The notes below the pieces were generated by a model that saw only the letters and a list, made by a program, of their open reading frames with translations, ran no database searches and was not told where the DNA came from. A DNA stretch of 64,000 nucleotides from Chryseobacterium sp. LAM-KRS1 (GTDB lineage: Bacteria > Bacteroidota > Bacteroidia > Flavobacteriales > Weeksellaceae): the NCBI RefSeq assembly GCF_013184525.1, contig NZ_JAAOIZ010000001.1, positions 806,001 to 870,000 on the forward strand. Reading direction: 5' to 3'. A program made the translations under genes and the position numbers. Of this stretch, positions 18,452 to 27,495 are shown piece by piece; position 1 is the first letter of the stretch; every line of letters starts with the position of its first letter.

Positions 18452-19570
18452 ATGAAACGAATTTTAATTGGTTTGGCGGCTCTTACCGCTTCCGGGCTGT
18501 CGGCGCAGAAATCCGATGGGACTTTAAAAAAAGCATTTCAGGATAAATTCTACATCGGGACCGCTATGAGTCTTCCCCAGATTGACGGGACAGATCAGAA
18601 AGCAGCAACGATTATCAAAAAACAATTCAGCTCTATTGTTGCTGAAAATTGTATGAAATCTATGTTTCTGCAGCCTCAGGAAGGAAAGTTCTTCTTTGAT
18701 GATGCCGATAAATTTGTTGATTTCGGGATGAAAAATAAGATGTTCATCATCGGGCATACGTTGATCTGGCATTCCCAGCTTCCAAAATGGTTTTTTACAG
18801 ACAGCAACGGAAAGGATGTTTCTCCGGAAGTATTAAAACAGCGCATGAAAAACCACATTACAACCGTAGTTTCCCACTACAAAGGAAAAGTAAAAGGTTG
18901 GGATGTGGTCAATGAAGCCATTCTTGAAGACGGGTCCTACAGAAAAAGTAAATTTTACGAAATCCTGGGTGAAGATTTTATTCCTTTGGCATTTCAGTAT
19001 GCACAGGAAGCCGATCCCAATGCAGAACTATACTATAATGATTATAATGAATGGTATCCTGAAAAGGTAAAAGCAGTCATTACAATGGTTGAAAAGCTTA
19101 AATCAAAAGGTATCCGCATTGATGGGGTGGGAATGCAGTCTCACGTCGGGATGGATAACCCTTCTATGGATGAGTATGAAAAAGCAATTGTAGATTATTC
19201 CAATGCCGGAGTTAAAGTTAATATAACAGAACTGGAAATAAGTGCGCTGCCTTCTCCGTGGGGAAGCTCTGCCAATGTTTCGGATACCGTTGCCTATCAG
19301 AAAGAAATGAATCCTTACATCAAAGGTCTTCCTAAGGAAGTAGAAGCGAAATGGGAAAAACGCTATCTTGATTTCTTTGGTTTGTTTTTGAAACATAAAG
19401 ACAAAATAAGAAGAGTAACCTTATGGGGTGTTACCGATAAGCAATCCTGGAAAAACGATTTCCCGGTAAAAGGAAGAACGGATTACCCGCTACTGTTTGA
19501 CAGGAAAGATCAGGAGAAACCAGTAGTACAAAAAATAATAAAATTGGCAGAGAAAAACTTAAATCAATAG
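18452..19570 (+). CDS. GH10 endo-1,4-beta-xylanase, secreted
   Basis: Cleaves the xylan backbone. I choose ATG 18452 (372 residues), 10 bp after the transporter stop, because it begins a clear signal peptide (MKRILIGLAALTASGLSAQ); an upstream in-frame start inside the transporter gene is not credible. A single GH10 barrel follows: WHSQLPKWFF, the acid/base in GWDVVNEAI (E155), and the nucleophile in NITELEIS (E260), then TLWGVTDKQSW. No binding module. Gaps are 10 bp upstream and 12 bp downstream, so translation coupling with its neighbours is likely. Confidence 0.95.
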   Translation: MKRILIGLAALTASGLSAQKSDGTLKKAFQDKFYIGTAMSLPQIDGTDQKAATIIKKQFSSIVAENCMKSMFLQPQEGKFFFDDADKFVDFGMKNKMFIIGHTLIWHSQLPKWFFTDSNGKDVSPEVLKQRMKNHITTVVSHYKGKVKGWDVVNEAILEDGSYRKSKFYEILGEDFIPLAFQYAQEADPNAELYYNDYNEWYPEKVKAVITMVEKLKSKGIRIDGVGMQSHVGMDNPSMDEYEKAIVDYSNAGVKVNITELEISALPSPWGSSANVSDTVAYQKEMNPYIKGLPKEVEAKWEKRYLDFFGLFLKHKDKIRRVTLWGVTDKQSWKNDFPVKGRTDYPLLFDRKDQEKPVVQKIIKLAEKNLNQ

Positions 19571-19582
19571 AATTTTTACTTA

Positions 19583-20557
19583 ATGAAAAAATCAAAATAT
19601 TTATTCCCGGAAGATTATATGGCAGACCCTTCCGTTCACGTTTTTGAAGATAAAATCTATATCTATCCTTCTCATGACCGCGAAAGTGGAATTGAAGAAA
19701 ACGATAACGGAGACCATTTTGACATGAATGATTATCATGTCTTCTCAATGGATGATGTGGAAGGTGGAGAAATTAAAGACCATGGCGTAGTACTTTCGGT
19801 AAAAGATATTCCATGGGCGGGAAGACAGCTGTGGGATTGTGATGTTGCGTTCAAAGACGGTAAATATTATATGTACTTTCCTCTGAAGGATCAGAATGAT
19901 ATCTTCAGAATCGGGGTTGCTGTGAGCGACAAACCTTACGGGCCTTTCATTCCTGAAAAGCATCCGATGATGGGCAGTTACAGCATCGATCCGTGCATTT
20001 TTGAAGATAACGGAAAATATTATATGTATTTCGGAGGAATCTGGGGTGGACAATTACAGCGCTACAGGGATAATAAAGCACTTGAATCTGCTGTAATTCC
20101 CGAAAATAATGAACCTGCAATCCATTCTAAGGTAGCTTTGCTGAGTGATGATATGCTTGAATTTGCTGAAGCACCTAAAGACGTTGTCATCATTGATGAA
20201 AACGGAAAACCACTGCTTCATGGAGATAAACACCGCTTTTTTGAAGCATCATGGATGCATCGGTATAATGATACCTATTATTTCTCTTATTCAACAGGAG
20301 ACACCCACCTGATTTGCTATGCAACCGGGGATAATCCTTACGGGCCGTTTACCTTTCAGGGTGAAATTCTTACTCCGGTGGTAGGATGGACTACTCATCA
20401 TAGTATTGTGGAATTCAAAGGGAAGTGGTATCTGTTTTTCCATGATTCTGTTCCCAGTGGCGGTAAAACATGGTTGAGAAGTATGAAAGTGATTGAACTG
20501 GAATACGATCAGGAAGGGAAAATCAAGACGATTGAAGGTCTAGAAGACCAATCATAG
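19583..20557 (+). CDS. GH43 beta-xylosidase/arabinofuranosidase, cytoplasmic
   Basis: Probably hydrolyses imported xylo-oligosaccharides, with or without arabinose. The 324-residue protein is one five-bladed propeller with the three acidic residues of GH43: Asp15 in MADPSVHVF (base), Asp136 in YSIDPCIF (pKa modulator) and Glu221 in FFEASWMH (acid). The start MKKSKYLFPEDY lacks a signal peptide, so the enzyme should stay in the cytoplasm, in contrast with the exported GH10 and GH67 enzymes around it. Which of the two activities dominates cannot be told by reading. Confidence 0.9.
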   Translation: MKKSKYLFPEDYMADPSVHVFEDKIYIYPSHDRESGIEENDNGDHFDMNDYHVFSMDDVEGGEIKDHGVVLSVKDIPWAGRQLWDCDVAFKDGKYYMYFPLKDQNDIFRIGVAVSDKPYGPFIPEKHPMMGSYSIDPCIFEDNGKYYMYFGGIWGGQLQRYRDNKALESAVIPENNEPAIHSKVALLSDDMLEFAEAPKDVVIIDENGKPLLHGDKHRFFEASWMHRYNDTYYFSYSTGDTHLICYATGDNPYGPFTFQGEILTPVVGWTTHHSIVEFKGKWYLFFHDSVPSGGKTWLRSMKVIELEYDQEGKIKTIEGLEDQS

Positions 20558-20584
20558 TCATCTTTAATAATTTAAAATTTTTCA

Positions 20585-22618
20585 ATGCGATATCTGAGAC
20601 TCAACATTCTATTTTTTCTGATCATTCCGTTACTGGCCTTCGCGGAGGACGGAAGTCAGCTATGGCTTCGGTTTCCTGCAAAAAACGGAATATCGGCAGA
20701 TAAAATTATTTCCAAAGGGAACAGTCCCACGCTGAACATTGCCAGAAAAGAGCTGAGCAGCCACTGGCAGGGGCAGGCGGTGGAACTTTGTACAGAAAAC
20801 AAAGAGAAAAATCTGAAAGATGGCTATAAAATTGTTTCCACCCCTGAAAAAATTGTTATTTCTGCAGGGAAAGAAATAGGATTGTTGTATGGAGTCTATC
20901 ATATTTTGCGATTACAGCAGACAAAAGCCGACCTGTCTCACTTAAACAGTATTGAAAAGCCATCATACGATGTAAGGATTCTGAATCATTGGGATAATCT
21001 GGACGGAAGCATTGAGAGGGGATATGCCGGAAGATCGCTTTGGAAATGGGAAGATCTGCCAGGGAAAATTTCTCCGCGCTATGAAGAATACGCGAGAGCG
21101 AATGCTTCTGTAGGAATTAATTCCGTTGTTTTGAATAATGTGAATGCATCGCCTAATATGCTCAGGGAAGATTATCTTAAGAAAGTAAAGGTTCTGGCCG
21201 ATATTTTCAGGCCTTATGGCATCAAGGTATATCTTTCCGTGAATTTTTCTTCCCCCAAAGTGCTTGGTGGATTGCAAAATTCAGATCCATTGAATAAGGA
21301 TGTACAAAAATGGTGGAAGGATAAAGCTGCTGAAATTTACAAACTGATTCCCGATTTCGGTGGATTTTTGGTGAAAGCCAATTCCGAAGGGCAGCCGGGT
21401 CCTCAGGATTACGGAAGAACCCATGCAGACGGAGCCAATATGATGGCTGATGCCCTGAAACCTTACCATGGAATCGTGATGTGGAGAGCATTTGTCTACA
21501 GTCCGAGCAAAGACGACAGAGCCAAACAGGCTTATCTGGAATTTGTTCCTCTGGATGGTAAATTCAGGGATAATGTGATTATTCAGATTAAAAACGGTCC
21601 GGTTGATTTCCAGCCCCGCGAAGCGTTTAATCCGCTTTTCGGAGCATTAAGAAAAACTTCCGAAATGGTAGAATTTCAGATTACACAGGAATATCTGGGC
21701 ATTTCAAATCATTTGGTTTATTTGGCTCCATTATTCAAGGAAACACTGGAAAGTGATACTTACTCGGACGGTCAGGGATCTACGATTGCTAAAATAACAG
21801 ACGGAACTTTAAGACCCGCAAAAGTTACAGCCATTTCAGCTGTTGCCAATATCGGGGAAGATACCAACTGGACAGGGCATCATTTTGCACAGGCCAACTG
21901 GTATGCCTTCGGAAGGTTGGCATGGAACCATCAGCTGAGTTCAGAGCAGATTGCGGATGAATGGATTAAAATGACCTTTACAGACAATCAGAAATTCCTG
22001 AATCCGGTAAAAGAAATGATGCTTTCGTCCCGAGAAACCGCTGTGGATTATATGATGCCTTTGGGACTTCACCACATTTTTGCAGGCGGACATCACTACG
22101 GGCCAGAGCCATGGGGAGATTATAAAGGCGGAAGACCGGACTGGTCACCTGTCTATTATCATCAGGCTGATGCTCAGGGATTGGGCTTTAACAGAACAAA
22201 AACAGGAAGTAATGCTGTTTCGCAATATTTTCCACCATTGAATGAAAGGTATGGGAATATCTCAACCTGTCCGGAAAATCTTATCCTGTGGTTTCATCAT
22301 GTTCCGTGGGATTATACAATGAAAGACGGAAAAATACTATGGGATGAGCTGTGCTATACGTATGATTCCGGAGTAAAAAAAGTAAGGGACTATCAGAAAG
22401 TATGGGATAAGATGGAACCTTATATAGATGAACAAAGATTTGCTGATGTTCAGTCAAAACTCAAGATTCAGTCAAAAGATGCAGTCTGGTGGAAGGATGC
22501 CTGCCTGCTGTATTTCCAGACTTTTTCCAAAAAACCGATTCCTTATGACATCGAACGCCCTGTTCACGAATTGGAAGATCTGAAAAAAATTAAATTGAAT
22601 ATGGGACATCACAATTAA
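20585..22618 (+). CDS. GH67 alpha-glucuronidase, exported
   Basis: Removes 4-O-methylglucuronic acid from the non-reducing end of glucuronoxylo-oligosaccharides made by GH10 xylanase. A signal peptide (NILFFLIIPLLAFA) is followed by the GH67 N-terminal domain (about 25-140), the barrel with catalytic blocks KANSEGQPGPQDYG, FVPLDGKF and DFQPREAF (acid Glu and the Asp/Glu base pair expected for the family), and a helical C-terminal domain. At 677 residues it has the usual length. Last gene of the xylan operon, 27 bp after the GH43 gene. The pairing of GH67 with GH10 is a well-known combination. Confidence 0.94.
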   Translation: MRYLRLNILFFLIIPLLAFAEDGSQLWLRFPAKNGISADKIISKGNSPTLNIARKELSSHWQGQAVELCTENKEKNLKDGYKIVSTPEKIVISAGKEIGLLYGVYHILRLQQTKADLSHLNSIEKPSYDVRILNHWDNLDGSIERGYAGRSLWKWEDLPGKISPRYEEYARANASVGINSVVLNNVNASPNMLREDYLKKVKVLADIFRPYGIKVYLSVNFSSPKVLGGLQNSDPLNKDVQKWWKDKAAEIYKLIPDFGGFLVKANSEGQPGPQDYGRTHADGANMMADALKPYHGIVMWRAFVYSPSKDDRAKQAYLEFVPLDGKFRDNVIIQIKNGPVDFQPREAFNPLFGALRKTSEMVEFQITQEYLGISNHLVYLAPLFKETLESDTYSDGQGSTIAKITDGTLRPAKVTAISAVANIGEDTNWTGHHFAQANWYAFGRLAWNHQLSSEQIADEWIKMTFTDNQKFLNPVKEMMLSSRETAVDYMMPLGLHHIFAGGHHYGPEPWGDYKGGRPDWSPVYYHQADAQGLGFNRTKTGSNAVSQYFPPLNERYGNISTCPENLILWFHHVPWDYTMKDGKILWDELCYTYDSGVKKVRDYQKVWDKMEPYIDEQRFADVQSKLKIQSKDAVWWKDACLLYFQTFSKKPIPYDIERPVHELEDLKKIKLNMGHHN

Positions 22619-22624
22619 AAAAAT

Positions 22625-22664
22625 GAGGCCGTTTTTTTTCCGGATCGGAAAGAAGAGCGGCCTC
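22625..22664 (+). terminator. Long imperfect hairpin after the arabinoxylan operon
   Basis: Outer arms GAGGCCG / CGGCCTC and an inner hairpin TTTCCG-GAT-CGGAAA form one 40-nt hairpin. There is no T-run behind it on the plus strand, only CAAATAATAAT. It is 6 nt past the GH67 stop and 68 bp before the stop of the convergent gene, so it could serve as terminator or as RNA 3'-end protection. Confidence 0.5.
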
Positions 22665-22732
22665 AAATAATAATAGCTATGTAAAATTTTAAATCCAAAT
22701 AATTGGAATGAATGATCTTTAAATGTAGCGGG

Positions 22733-23329
22733 TTATCTAAGGGAAATTATTTTATTAAAAATATTTCCGTTTTCTTCAACCTGTATGATATATTGGTTGG
22801 CTGTTTGTGGGTTAAGATTAAAGGTAATATCTACATTGCCGTCAGCATATTCTCTATTGGATGTATAATACGTCGTATTGGATAGATCATATACTGAAAT
22901 ATTTACGGGACCCTTTACATCCGACATATGCAGCTTGGCCATATTACCGGAAATGGTATATTCAGGCTTATTGATTGAGCTCACAGGCTTTTTTTCCACT
23001 TCCATTACATTATCGGAACTGATTTGTATTTTATACTTCTCTATCTTCATTTCTGATTCTGCTACCAGATAATAAGTTCCGGGTTCAAAGCTTTGAAAAT
23101 CATATGTTTTCATTACATGGCTCCCATCCGTAAGATTTTCGGAGAATAGTTCATCATGTGCACTGTTATAAACAAAAACAGATACGCTTCTGGCGTTCGA
23201 CAGCTCAAAATTTAACGTTTTGGCTTGTACGTTTCCAAAGGAAAGGGAAAAATCTCTATTCTTACTCATTACATTTGCTGAAAACAACAAGGCTCCTGCA
23301 AAAAATATGGCTTTTAATAATGTGCTCAT
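22733..23329 (-). CDS. Small secreted beta-rich protein of unknown function
   Basis: A 198-residue protein with an N-terminal signal peptide (LLKAIFFAGALLFSANVMS), no lipobox and no membrane segment afterwards. The rest is predicted beta-rich with two similar halves, each resembling a short bacterial secretion/adhesion sandwich (VFVYNSAHDELFSENL and VSVYDLSN-like lines NISVYDLSNTTYYTSN). The end (QYIIQVEENGNIFNKIISL) looks like type 9 sorting-type or DUF3244-like domains, but I cannot assign it. It has its own -7 box at 23357-23364 and is convergent with the xylan operon. Function unknown. Confidence 0.75.
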   Translation of the reverse strand: MSTLLKAIFFAGALLFSANVMSKNRDFSLSFGNVQAKTLNFELSNARSVSVFVYNSAHDELFSENLTDGSHVMKTYDFQSFEPGTYYLVAESEMKIEKYKIQISSDNVMEVEKKPVSSINKPEYTISGNMAKLHMSDVKGPVNISVYDLSNTTYYTSNREYADGNVDITFNLNPQTANQYIIQVEENGNIFNKIISLR

Positions 23330-23356
23330 GGGTTAAGGCTTTTAGGATTAATAATG

Positions 23357-23364
23357 CAAAGCTA
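23357..23364 (-). promoter_or_regulatory. -7 promoter box of the 22733-23329 gene
   Basis: Minus-strand TAGCTTTG fits TAnnTTTG, 28 bp before the start codon. Confidence 0.5.
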
Positions 23365-23451
23365 GGGCACCAATAATTCTCAGGCTATAATTAAATTTTC
23401 ATATTTATGTGCTATATTAACCTTGTTTAATGATATTAGTGTATTATTTGT

Positions 23452-23459
23452 TAATTTTG
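23452..23459 (+). promoter_or_regulatory. -7 promoter box of the AraC-type gene
   Basis: TAATTTTG fits TAnnTTTG, with ATG 23486 27 bp downstream. Its position rules out the longer reading from TTG 23423, which would begin upstream of the promoter. Confidence 0.55.
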
Positions 23460-23485
23460 CATATGAAATTATTTGTATTTGGCCT

Positions 23486-24358
23486 ATGAAACATGTAAAT
23501 CCTTCTTTTGAGGCGGTAAGACCTACTATAGGAAGCAGCTTTACCAGCCTTAAATTTCTGACTAATGAGAATATAAAATCACATGTCTGGCATTACCATC
23601 CCGAGGTTGAGTTGATTTTTGTATGCAAAGGTTCCGGGAAAAGACAGATTGGAAGTAGTATCACTTATTTTTCAGAAGGAGATCTTGTACTGATAGGAAG
23701 CAATCTACCGCATTGCGGACTCACCAATGAAAGTACGCATAATGAGTATGAAATGGTTATTCAGTTCAAACCTGATTTTTTAGGAGAACCTATCTGGGAC
23801 ATACCGGAAATGCAAAGGATTTCTTCTTTGCTTGAAAAATCAAAAGCAGGTATTGTATTTGGGGAGGATGTGAAAAAAAGAATCGGGAAAGAGATTGTTG
23901 AGATGCATGAAGCTTCCTCTTTGGACAGATTATGCAGATTTTTAAAAATATTGGATGAATTGGCTGTTACTCAGGATTACAGGATTTTAAATGCGGGAAA
24001 ATATTACCTTCAGACACAGATTGAAGATAATGAAAGAATCAATCTTATATTCAATTACGTCAAAGATCATTTTAAAGAAGCCATAACCCTGGAAGAAATG
24101 GCTGATCTTGCCAATATGAAAGTACCGTCTTTTTGCCGTTATTTTAAAAAAATCACAAATAAGACCTTTACACAGTTTGTTAACGAATACAGAATTACCC
24201 ATGCCCTCAAGCTTCTTGCTGAACAGCCTTTAAGCATTACAGAAGTCTGCTTTGAATCCGGATTTAATAATTTCAGTTATTTTAATAAAACGTTTAAGGA
24301 ATACATCCAAAAAAGTCCTTCTCAATACAGGAAAGAGTTTAATTATTTCATGGAATAA
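23486..24358 (+). CDS. AraC-family regulator with cupin sensor domain
   Basis: Transcription factor of 290 residues. The N-terminal cupin (about 20-105) has HYHPEVELIFVCKGSG and GDLVLIGSNLPH, typical of sugar-sensing AraC proteins. The C-terminal pair of HTH motifs covers about 190-285 (LEEMADLANMKVPSFCRYFK and ITEVCFESGFNNFSYFNKTF). The start is taken at ATG 23486 because a -7 box lies at 23452-23459. It stands between the arabinoxylan operon and the transaldolase gene, so a role in pentose or xylan response is plausible but not shown. Confidence 0.85.
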   Translation: MKHVNPSFEAVRPTIGSSFTSLKFLTNENIKSHVWHYHPEVELIFVCKGSGKRQIGSSITYFSEGDLVLIGSNLPHCGLTNESTHNEYEMVIQFKPDFLGEPIWDIPEMQRISSLLEKSKAGIVFGEDVKKRIGKEIVEMHEASSLDRLCRFLKILDELAVTQDYRILNAGKYYLQTQIEDNERINLIFNYVKDHFKEAITLEEMADLANMKVPSFCRYFKKITNKTFTQFVNEYRITHALKLLAEQPLSITEVCFESGFNNFSYFNKTFKEYIQKSPSQYRKEFNYFME

Positions 24359-24408
24359 TTTTTAGCAAAACAATAAAAAAGTGTAATCATATGATGATTT
24401 ATTAAAAT

Positions 24409-24431
24409 ATAAGTGTAATTTTAACACTTAT
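24409..24431. promoter_or_regulatory. Candidate AraR operator before the transaldolase gene (best copy)
   Basis: Perfect 8-bp arms ATAAGTGT and ACACTTAT around 7 nt (AATTTTA). It lies 19 bp before the ATG of the transaldolase gene. A half-site AAGTGTAA is found at 24379-24386. It is the clearest copy of the motif also seen before araB and araR. Confidence 0.65.
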
Positions 24432-24450
24432 AAAATAACAATCACTTTTT

Positions 24451-25104
24451 ATGAAATTTTTTATTGACACTGCCAATCTGGCGATGATAGAAGAAGCCCA
24501 TGCCCTTGGAGTTCTTGACGGAGTAACCACCAACCCTTCGCTGATGGCGAAAGAGGGTATTTCCGGAAAACAAAACATACACCAACACTATCTTGATATC
24601 TGCAACATTGTGGATGGTGATGTGAGTGCTGAAGTTTTGGGAATTACTTTTGAAGAAATGGTTAAGGAAGGTGAAGAGCTTGCTGCACTACATCCGAGAA
24701 TTGTTGTAAAAGTACCCATGACTCAAGATGGGATTAAAGCCATCCGCTATTTTTCTGAAAAGGGAATAAAGACCAACTGTACGCTTGTATTCTCTTCCGG
24801 ACAGGCATTGCTGGCTGCCAAGGCAGGAGCCACCTATGTTTCTCCGTTTCTGGGAAGACTGGATGATGTCTCTACGGACGGCCTTCATCTGATATCGGAA
24901 ATCCGGGAGATTTATGACAATTATGCTTTTCAGACACAGATCCTTGCTGCTTCAGTCCGACACAGCATGCATATTATCAATTGTGCAAAGATTGGTGCTG
25001 ATGTGGTAACGTGTCCTTTGGCTCCTATACTTTCTCTTCTTAAACATCCGCTTACAGATTCAGGATTAGACCAGTTTATTAAAGATTCACAAAAAATGAA
25101 ATAA
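24451..25104 (+). CDS. tal: Transaldolase / fructose-6-phosphate aldolase family
   Basis: Small (217 residues) TalC/FSA-type transaldolase, acting in the non-oxidative pentose phosphate pathway to process xylulose-5-phosphate made from arabinose and xylose. It begins with the family hallmark [10 protein letters not shown] and [12 protein letters not shown]. The Schiff-base Lys is in VVKVPMT (Lys87), and the late motif [18 protein letters not shown] is typical. No signal peptide. The perfect candidate AraR operator just before it links pentose-phosphate flux to arabinose control. Transaldolase versus fructose-6-phosphate aldolase activity cannot be separated by reading. Confidence 0.9.
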   Translation: MKFFIDTANLAMIEEAHALGVLDGVTTNPSLMAKEGISGKQNIHQHYLDICNIVDGDVSAEVLGITFEEMVKEGEELAALHPRIVVKVPMTQDGIKAIRYFSEKGIKTNCTLVFSSGQALLAAKAGATYVSPFLGRLDDVSTDGLHLISEIREIYDNYAFQTQILAASVRHSMHIINCAKIGADVVTCPLAPILSLLKHPLTDSGLDQFIKDSQKMK

Positions 25105-25194
25105 GATTGGGCATAAAAAGTATAACTTCTCTATTAAAATTCAGTAGTTTTATACTTTAGATGAGCCCAGATCTGTTGATCAAATGAGATTGAT

Positions 25195-26379
25195 ATGCAG
25201 GAACAGTTAATCAACCCAACCATACAAAAGTTTAGGACCGAATTCAAAGCAGAGCCTGAACACATCTTCCTTTCTCCCGGGAGAATTAATATTATCGGTG
25301 AGCATGTAGACTATAGCGACGGTTTTGTATTACCTGCTGCCATAGATAAATACATTTGTTTTGCCGTCCGCAAGCTGCCACAGTCTAATTTTTGTACCAT
25401 CATAGCCAAAGACCTCGGAGAAGAATATACATTTGATGTCACAATAGAGGTAAAACCTGTACTGCAAATGTGGATGAACTATATTCTGGGCGTTTTCAGC
25501 CAGTTGCAGAAGTCGGAAAACCAGTTTTGCGGAATGGAAATTGTCTTCAGTAGTACCATTCCAATGGGATCCGGACTTTCTTCTTCGGCAGCCCTTGAAT
25601 GTGGCTTTGCCTATATCCTCAATGAACTTTTTGACCTTCATCTCACCAAGAAAGAAATCGCGGTGATCGGGCAAAAATCAGAACATACTTTTGCAGGAGT
25701 TCAGTGCGGAATTATGGATCAGTTTGCCTCCGTTTTCGGAAAGGAAAATAAGGTCATTATGCTTGACTGTAATTCTTTGGAGCATCAATATTTTGATGCC
25801 GACCTTAAAGGATACAGCCTGCTGCTTTTTGACAGCTGTGTAAAGCATAGTCATCTGACATCCGGCTATAACGAAAGACGTAGAGATGTAGAACACGGCA
25901 AAAAAGTCTTATGGAAAAATTTCCCTGAGATTGAAAAATTCCGGGATTTTACATTGTCTATGCTTGATCATACAAAAGAAGAAATGGGAGATATTTCATA
26001 CAAAAGATGTCTCTATCTGTTGAAAGAAATCCGAAGAGTAGAAATGGCGGCCAAAGCAATTTCGGAAGGAAATATTGAATATCTGGGAACACTTCTCACG
26101 GAAACCCATACGGGGCTGTCCACTGAATTTGAGGTCAGTTGCATTGAACTTGATTTTTTGGTTGAAAACACATTGCAGAAGGAAGGGGTTCTGGGAGCAA
26201 GAATCATGGGAGGCGGCTTTGGGGGCTGCAGCATCAACCTGATTCAGGAAAACAGAGCTGAAGAAGTGATTAAAGCCATCAGTGAAAAATATCTTGAACA
26301 TTTTAATATTCAGATGAAAGTGTATCAAGTTAAAATTTCAGACGGGATAAAAGAATACACCAATGAATACATCATTTGA
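25195..26379 (+). CDS. galK: Galactokinase
   Basis: Phosphorylates galactose to galactose-1-phosphate (Leloir pathway). GHMP kinase of 394 residues with the galactokinase signature PGRINIIGEHVDYSDGFVLP near the N-terminus, the ATP loop PMGSGLSSSAALE, and the C-terminal motif GARIMGGGFGGCSINL. Cytoplasmic. The stop overlaps the galT start by 17 bp, so the two are cotranscribed and probably translationally coupled. Neither galE nor a dedicated galactose transporter is in the window. Confidence 0.96.
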   Translation: MQEQLINPTIQKFRTEFKAEPEHIFLSPGRINIIGEHVDYSDGFVLPAAIDKYICFAVRKLPQSNFCTIIAKDLGEEYTFDVTIEVKPVLQMWMNYILGVFSQLQKSENQFCGMEIVFSSTIPMGSGLSSSAALECGFAYILNELFDLHLTKKEIAVIGQKSEHTFAGVQCGIMDQFASVFGKENKVIMLDCNSLEHQYFDADLKGYSLLLFDSCVKHSHLTSGYNERRRDVEHGKKVLWKNFPEIEKFRDFTLSMLDHTKEEMGDISYKRCLYLLKEIRRVEMAAKAISEGNIEYLGTLLTETHTGLSTEFEVSCIELDFLVENTLQKEGVLGARIMGGGFGGCSINLIQENRAEEVIKAISEKYLEHFNIQMKVYQVKISDGIKEYTNEYII

Positions 26380-27412
26380 CCGTAATAAACATCCCCACAG
26401 AAGATACAATCCTCTCCTGAATGAATGGATACTGGTTTCTCCCCAACGGGCAAACCGGCCCTGGCAAGGACAGAGAGAGAAGACCGCAGCAGATGATCGT
26501 CCTGCCTATGATCCGGACTGTTATCTCTGTTCCGGAAATTGGCGTGCTAACGGAGCCCGCAACCCTGACTATAAAGGGACATATGTTTTTAATAACGATT
26601 TCGGGGCGTTGCTTAATGAAGAGGTTGATTTCTCAGAAGGACATTCAGGATTTTTTACCCTGCTTCCGGAACGTGGAATCAACAGGGTTGTTTGCTTTTC
26701 TGAAGACCACAGCCTTACCTTACCGGAAATGTCCGTGGAACAAATAAAAAATGTGGTGGATGCATGGCAGGCGCAGTTCATTGAATTAGCCGCTTTGGAC
26801 CATATTAATTATATTCAGATTTTTGAGAATAAAGGAAGCATCATGGGATGCAGCAATCCTCATCCGCACGGCCAGATATGGGCACAGTCATCAGTTCCGG
26901 CAATGGTTCAGAAAACCCAGGATCAGTTGAAATCTTATTTTGAAAAGAATAAAAGAACATTGATGGAGGACTATATTGAGCAGGAAATAACGGCCGGCGA
27001 ACGTATGGTCACAGAAAATGAAAATTTTGCAGCATTAGTGCCGTTTTGGGCATCATGGCCTTATGAAACAATGATTATCAGTAAACAACAAAGAGAAAAT
27101 ATTGCAGCATTTTCTGAGGATGAAAAAGAATCACTTGCAGCCATACTCAAGGACCTGACTACAATTTATGACAATCTTTTTGAAACGTCATTTCCTTATT
27201 CTGCGGGAATTCATCAATCACCTACGGACGGAAAGCAACATCCGGAATGGCATTTTCATATGCATTTTTATCCACCGCTGCTCAGGAGTGCGGAAGTAAA
27301 GAAATTTATGGTAGGGTATGAAATGCTTGCAGAGCCTCAGCGAGACATTACCCCGGAACAAAGCGCGGCAATATTAAGAAACCTGCCCCGGATTCATTAC
27401 AAGAAAAAATAA
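26363..27412 (+). CDS. galT: Galactose-1-phosphate uridylyltransferase
   Basis: Exchanges UDP-glucose and galactose-1-phosphate. HIT-superfamily enzyme of 349 residues, with the nucleophilic His in the motif SNPHPHGQIW and the second-domain block EWHFHMHFYPPLLRS. The zinc-binding Cys pair is seen in CYLCSGN. It overlaps galK by 17 bp. Length and motifs match class I GalT of E. coli. Confidence 0.96.
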   Translation: MNTSFDRNKHPHRRYNPLLNEWILVSPQRANRPWQGQREKTAADDRPAYDPDCYLCSGNWRANGARNPDYKGTYVFNNDFGALLNEEVDFSEGHSGFFTLLPERGINRVVCFSEDHSLTLPEMSVEQIKNVVDAWQAQFIELAALDHINYIQIFENKGSIMGCSNPHPHGQIWAQSSVPAMVQKTQDQLKSYFEKNKRTLMEDYIEQEITAGERMVTENENFAALVPFWASWPYETMIISKQQRENIAAFSEDEKESLAAILKDLTTIYDNLFETSFPYSAGIHQSPTDGKQHPEWHFHMHFYPPLLRSAEVKKFMVGYEMLAEPQRDITPEQSAAILRNLPRIHYKKK

Positions 27413-27495
27413 TAAAATCAATACCTTTGGAAAGAATATGCAGATGGTAATTCTGATACATACAGAATATAACATCTCTTTTTCTCAATAAAATT

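Noticed and set aside
23423..23485. Longer start (TTG) for the AraC-type gene
   Set aside because: A good -7 box at 23452-23459 lies downstream of it, and the 21 extra residues look unlike the family N-terminus.
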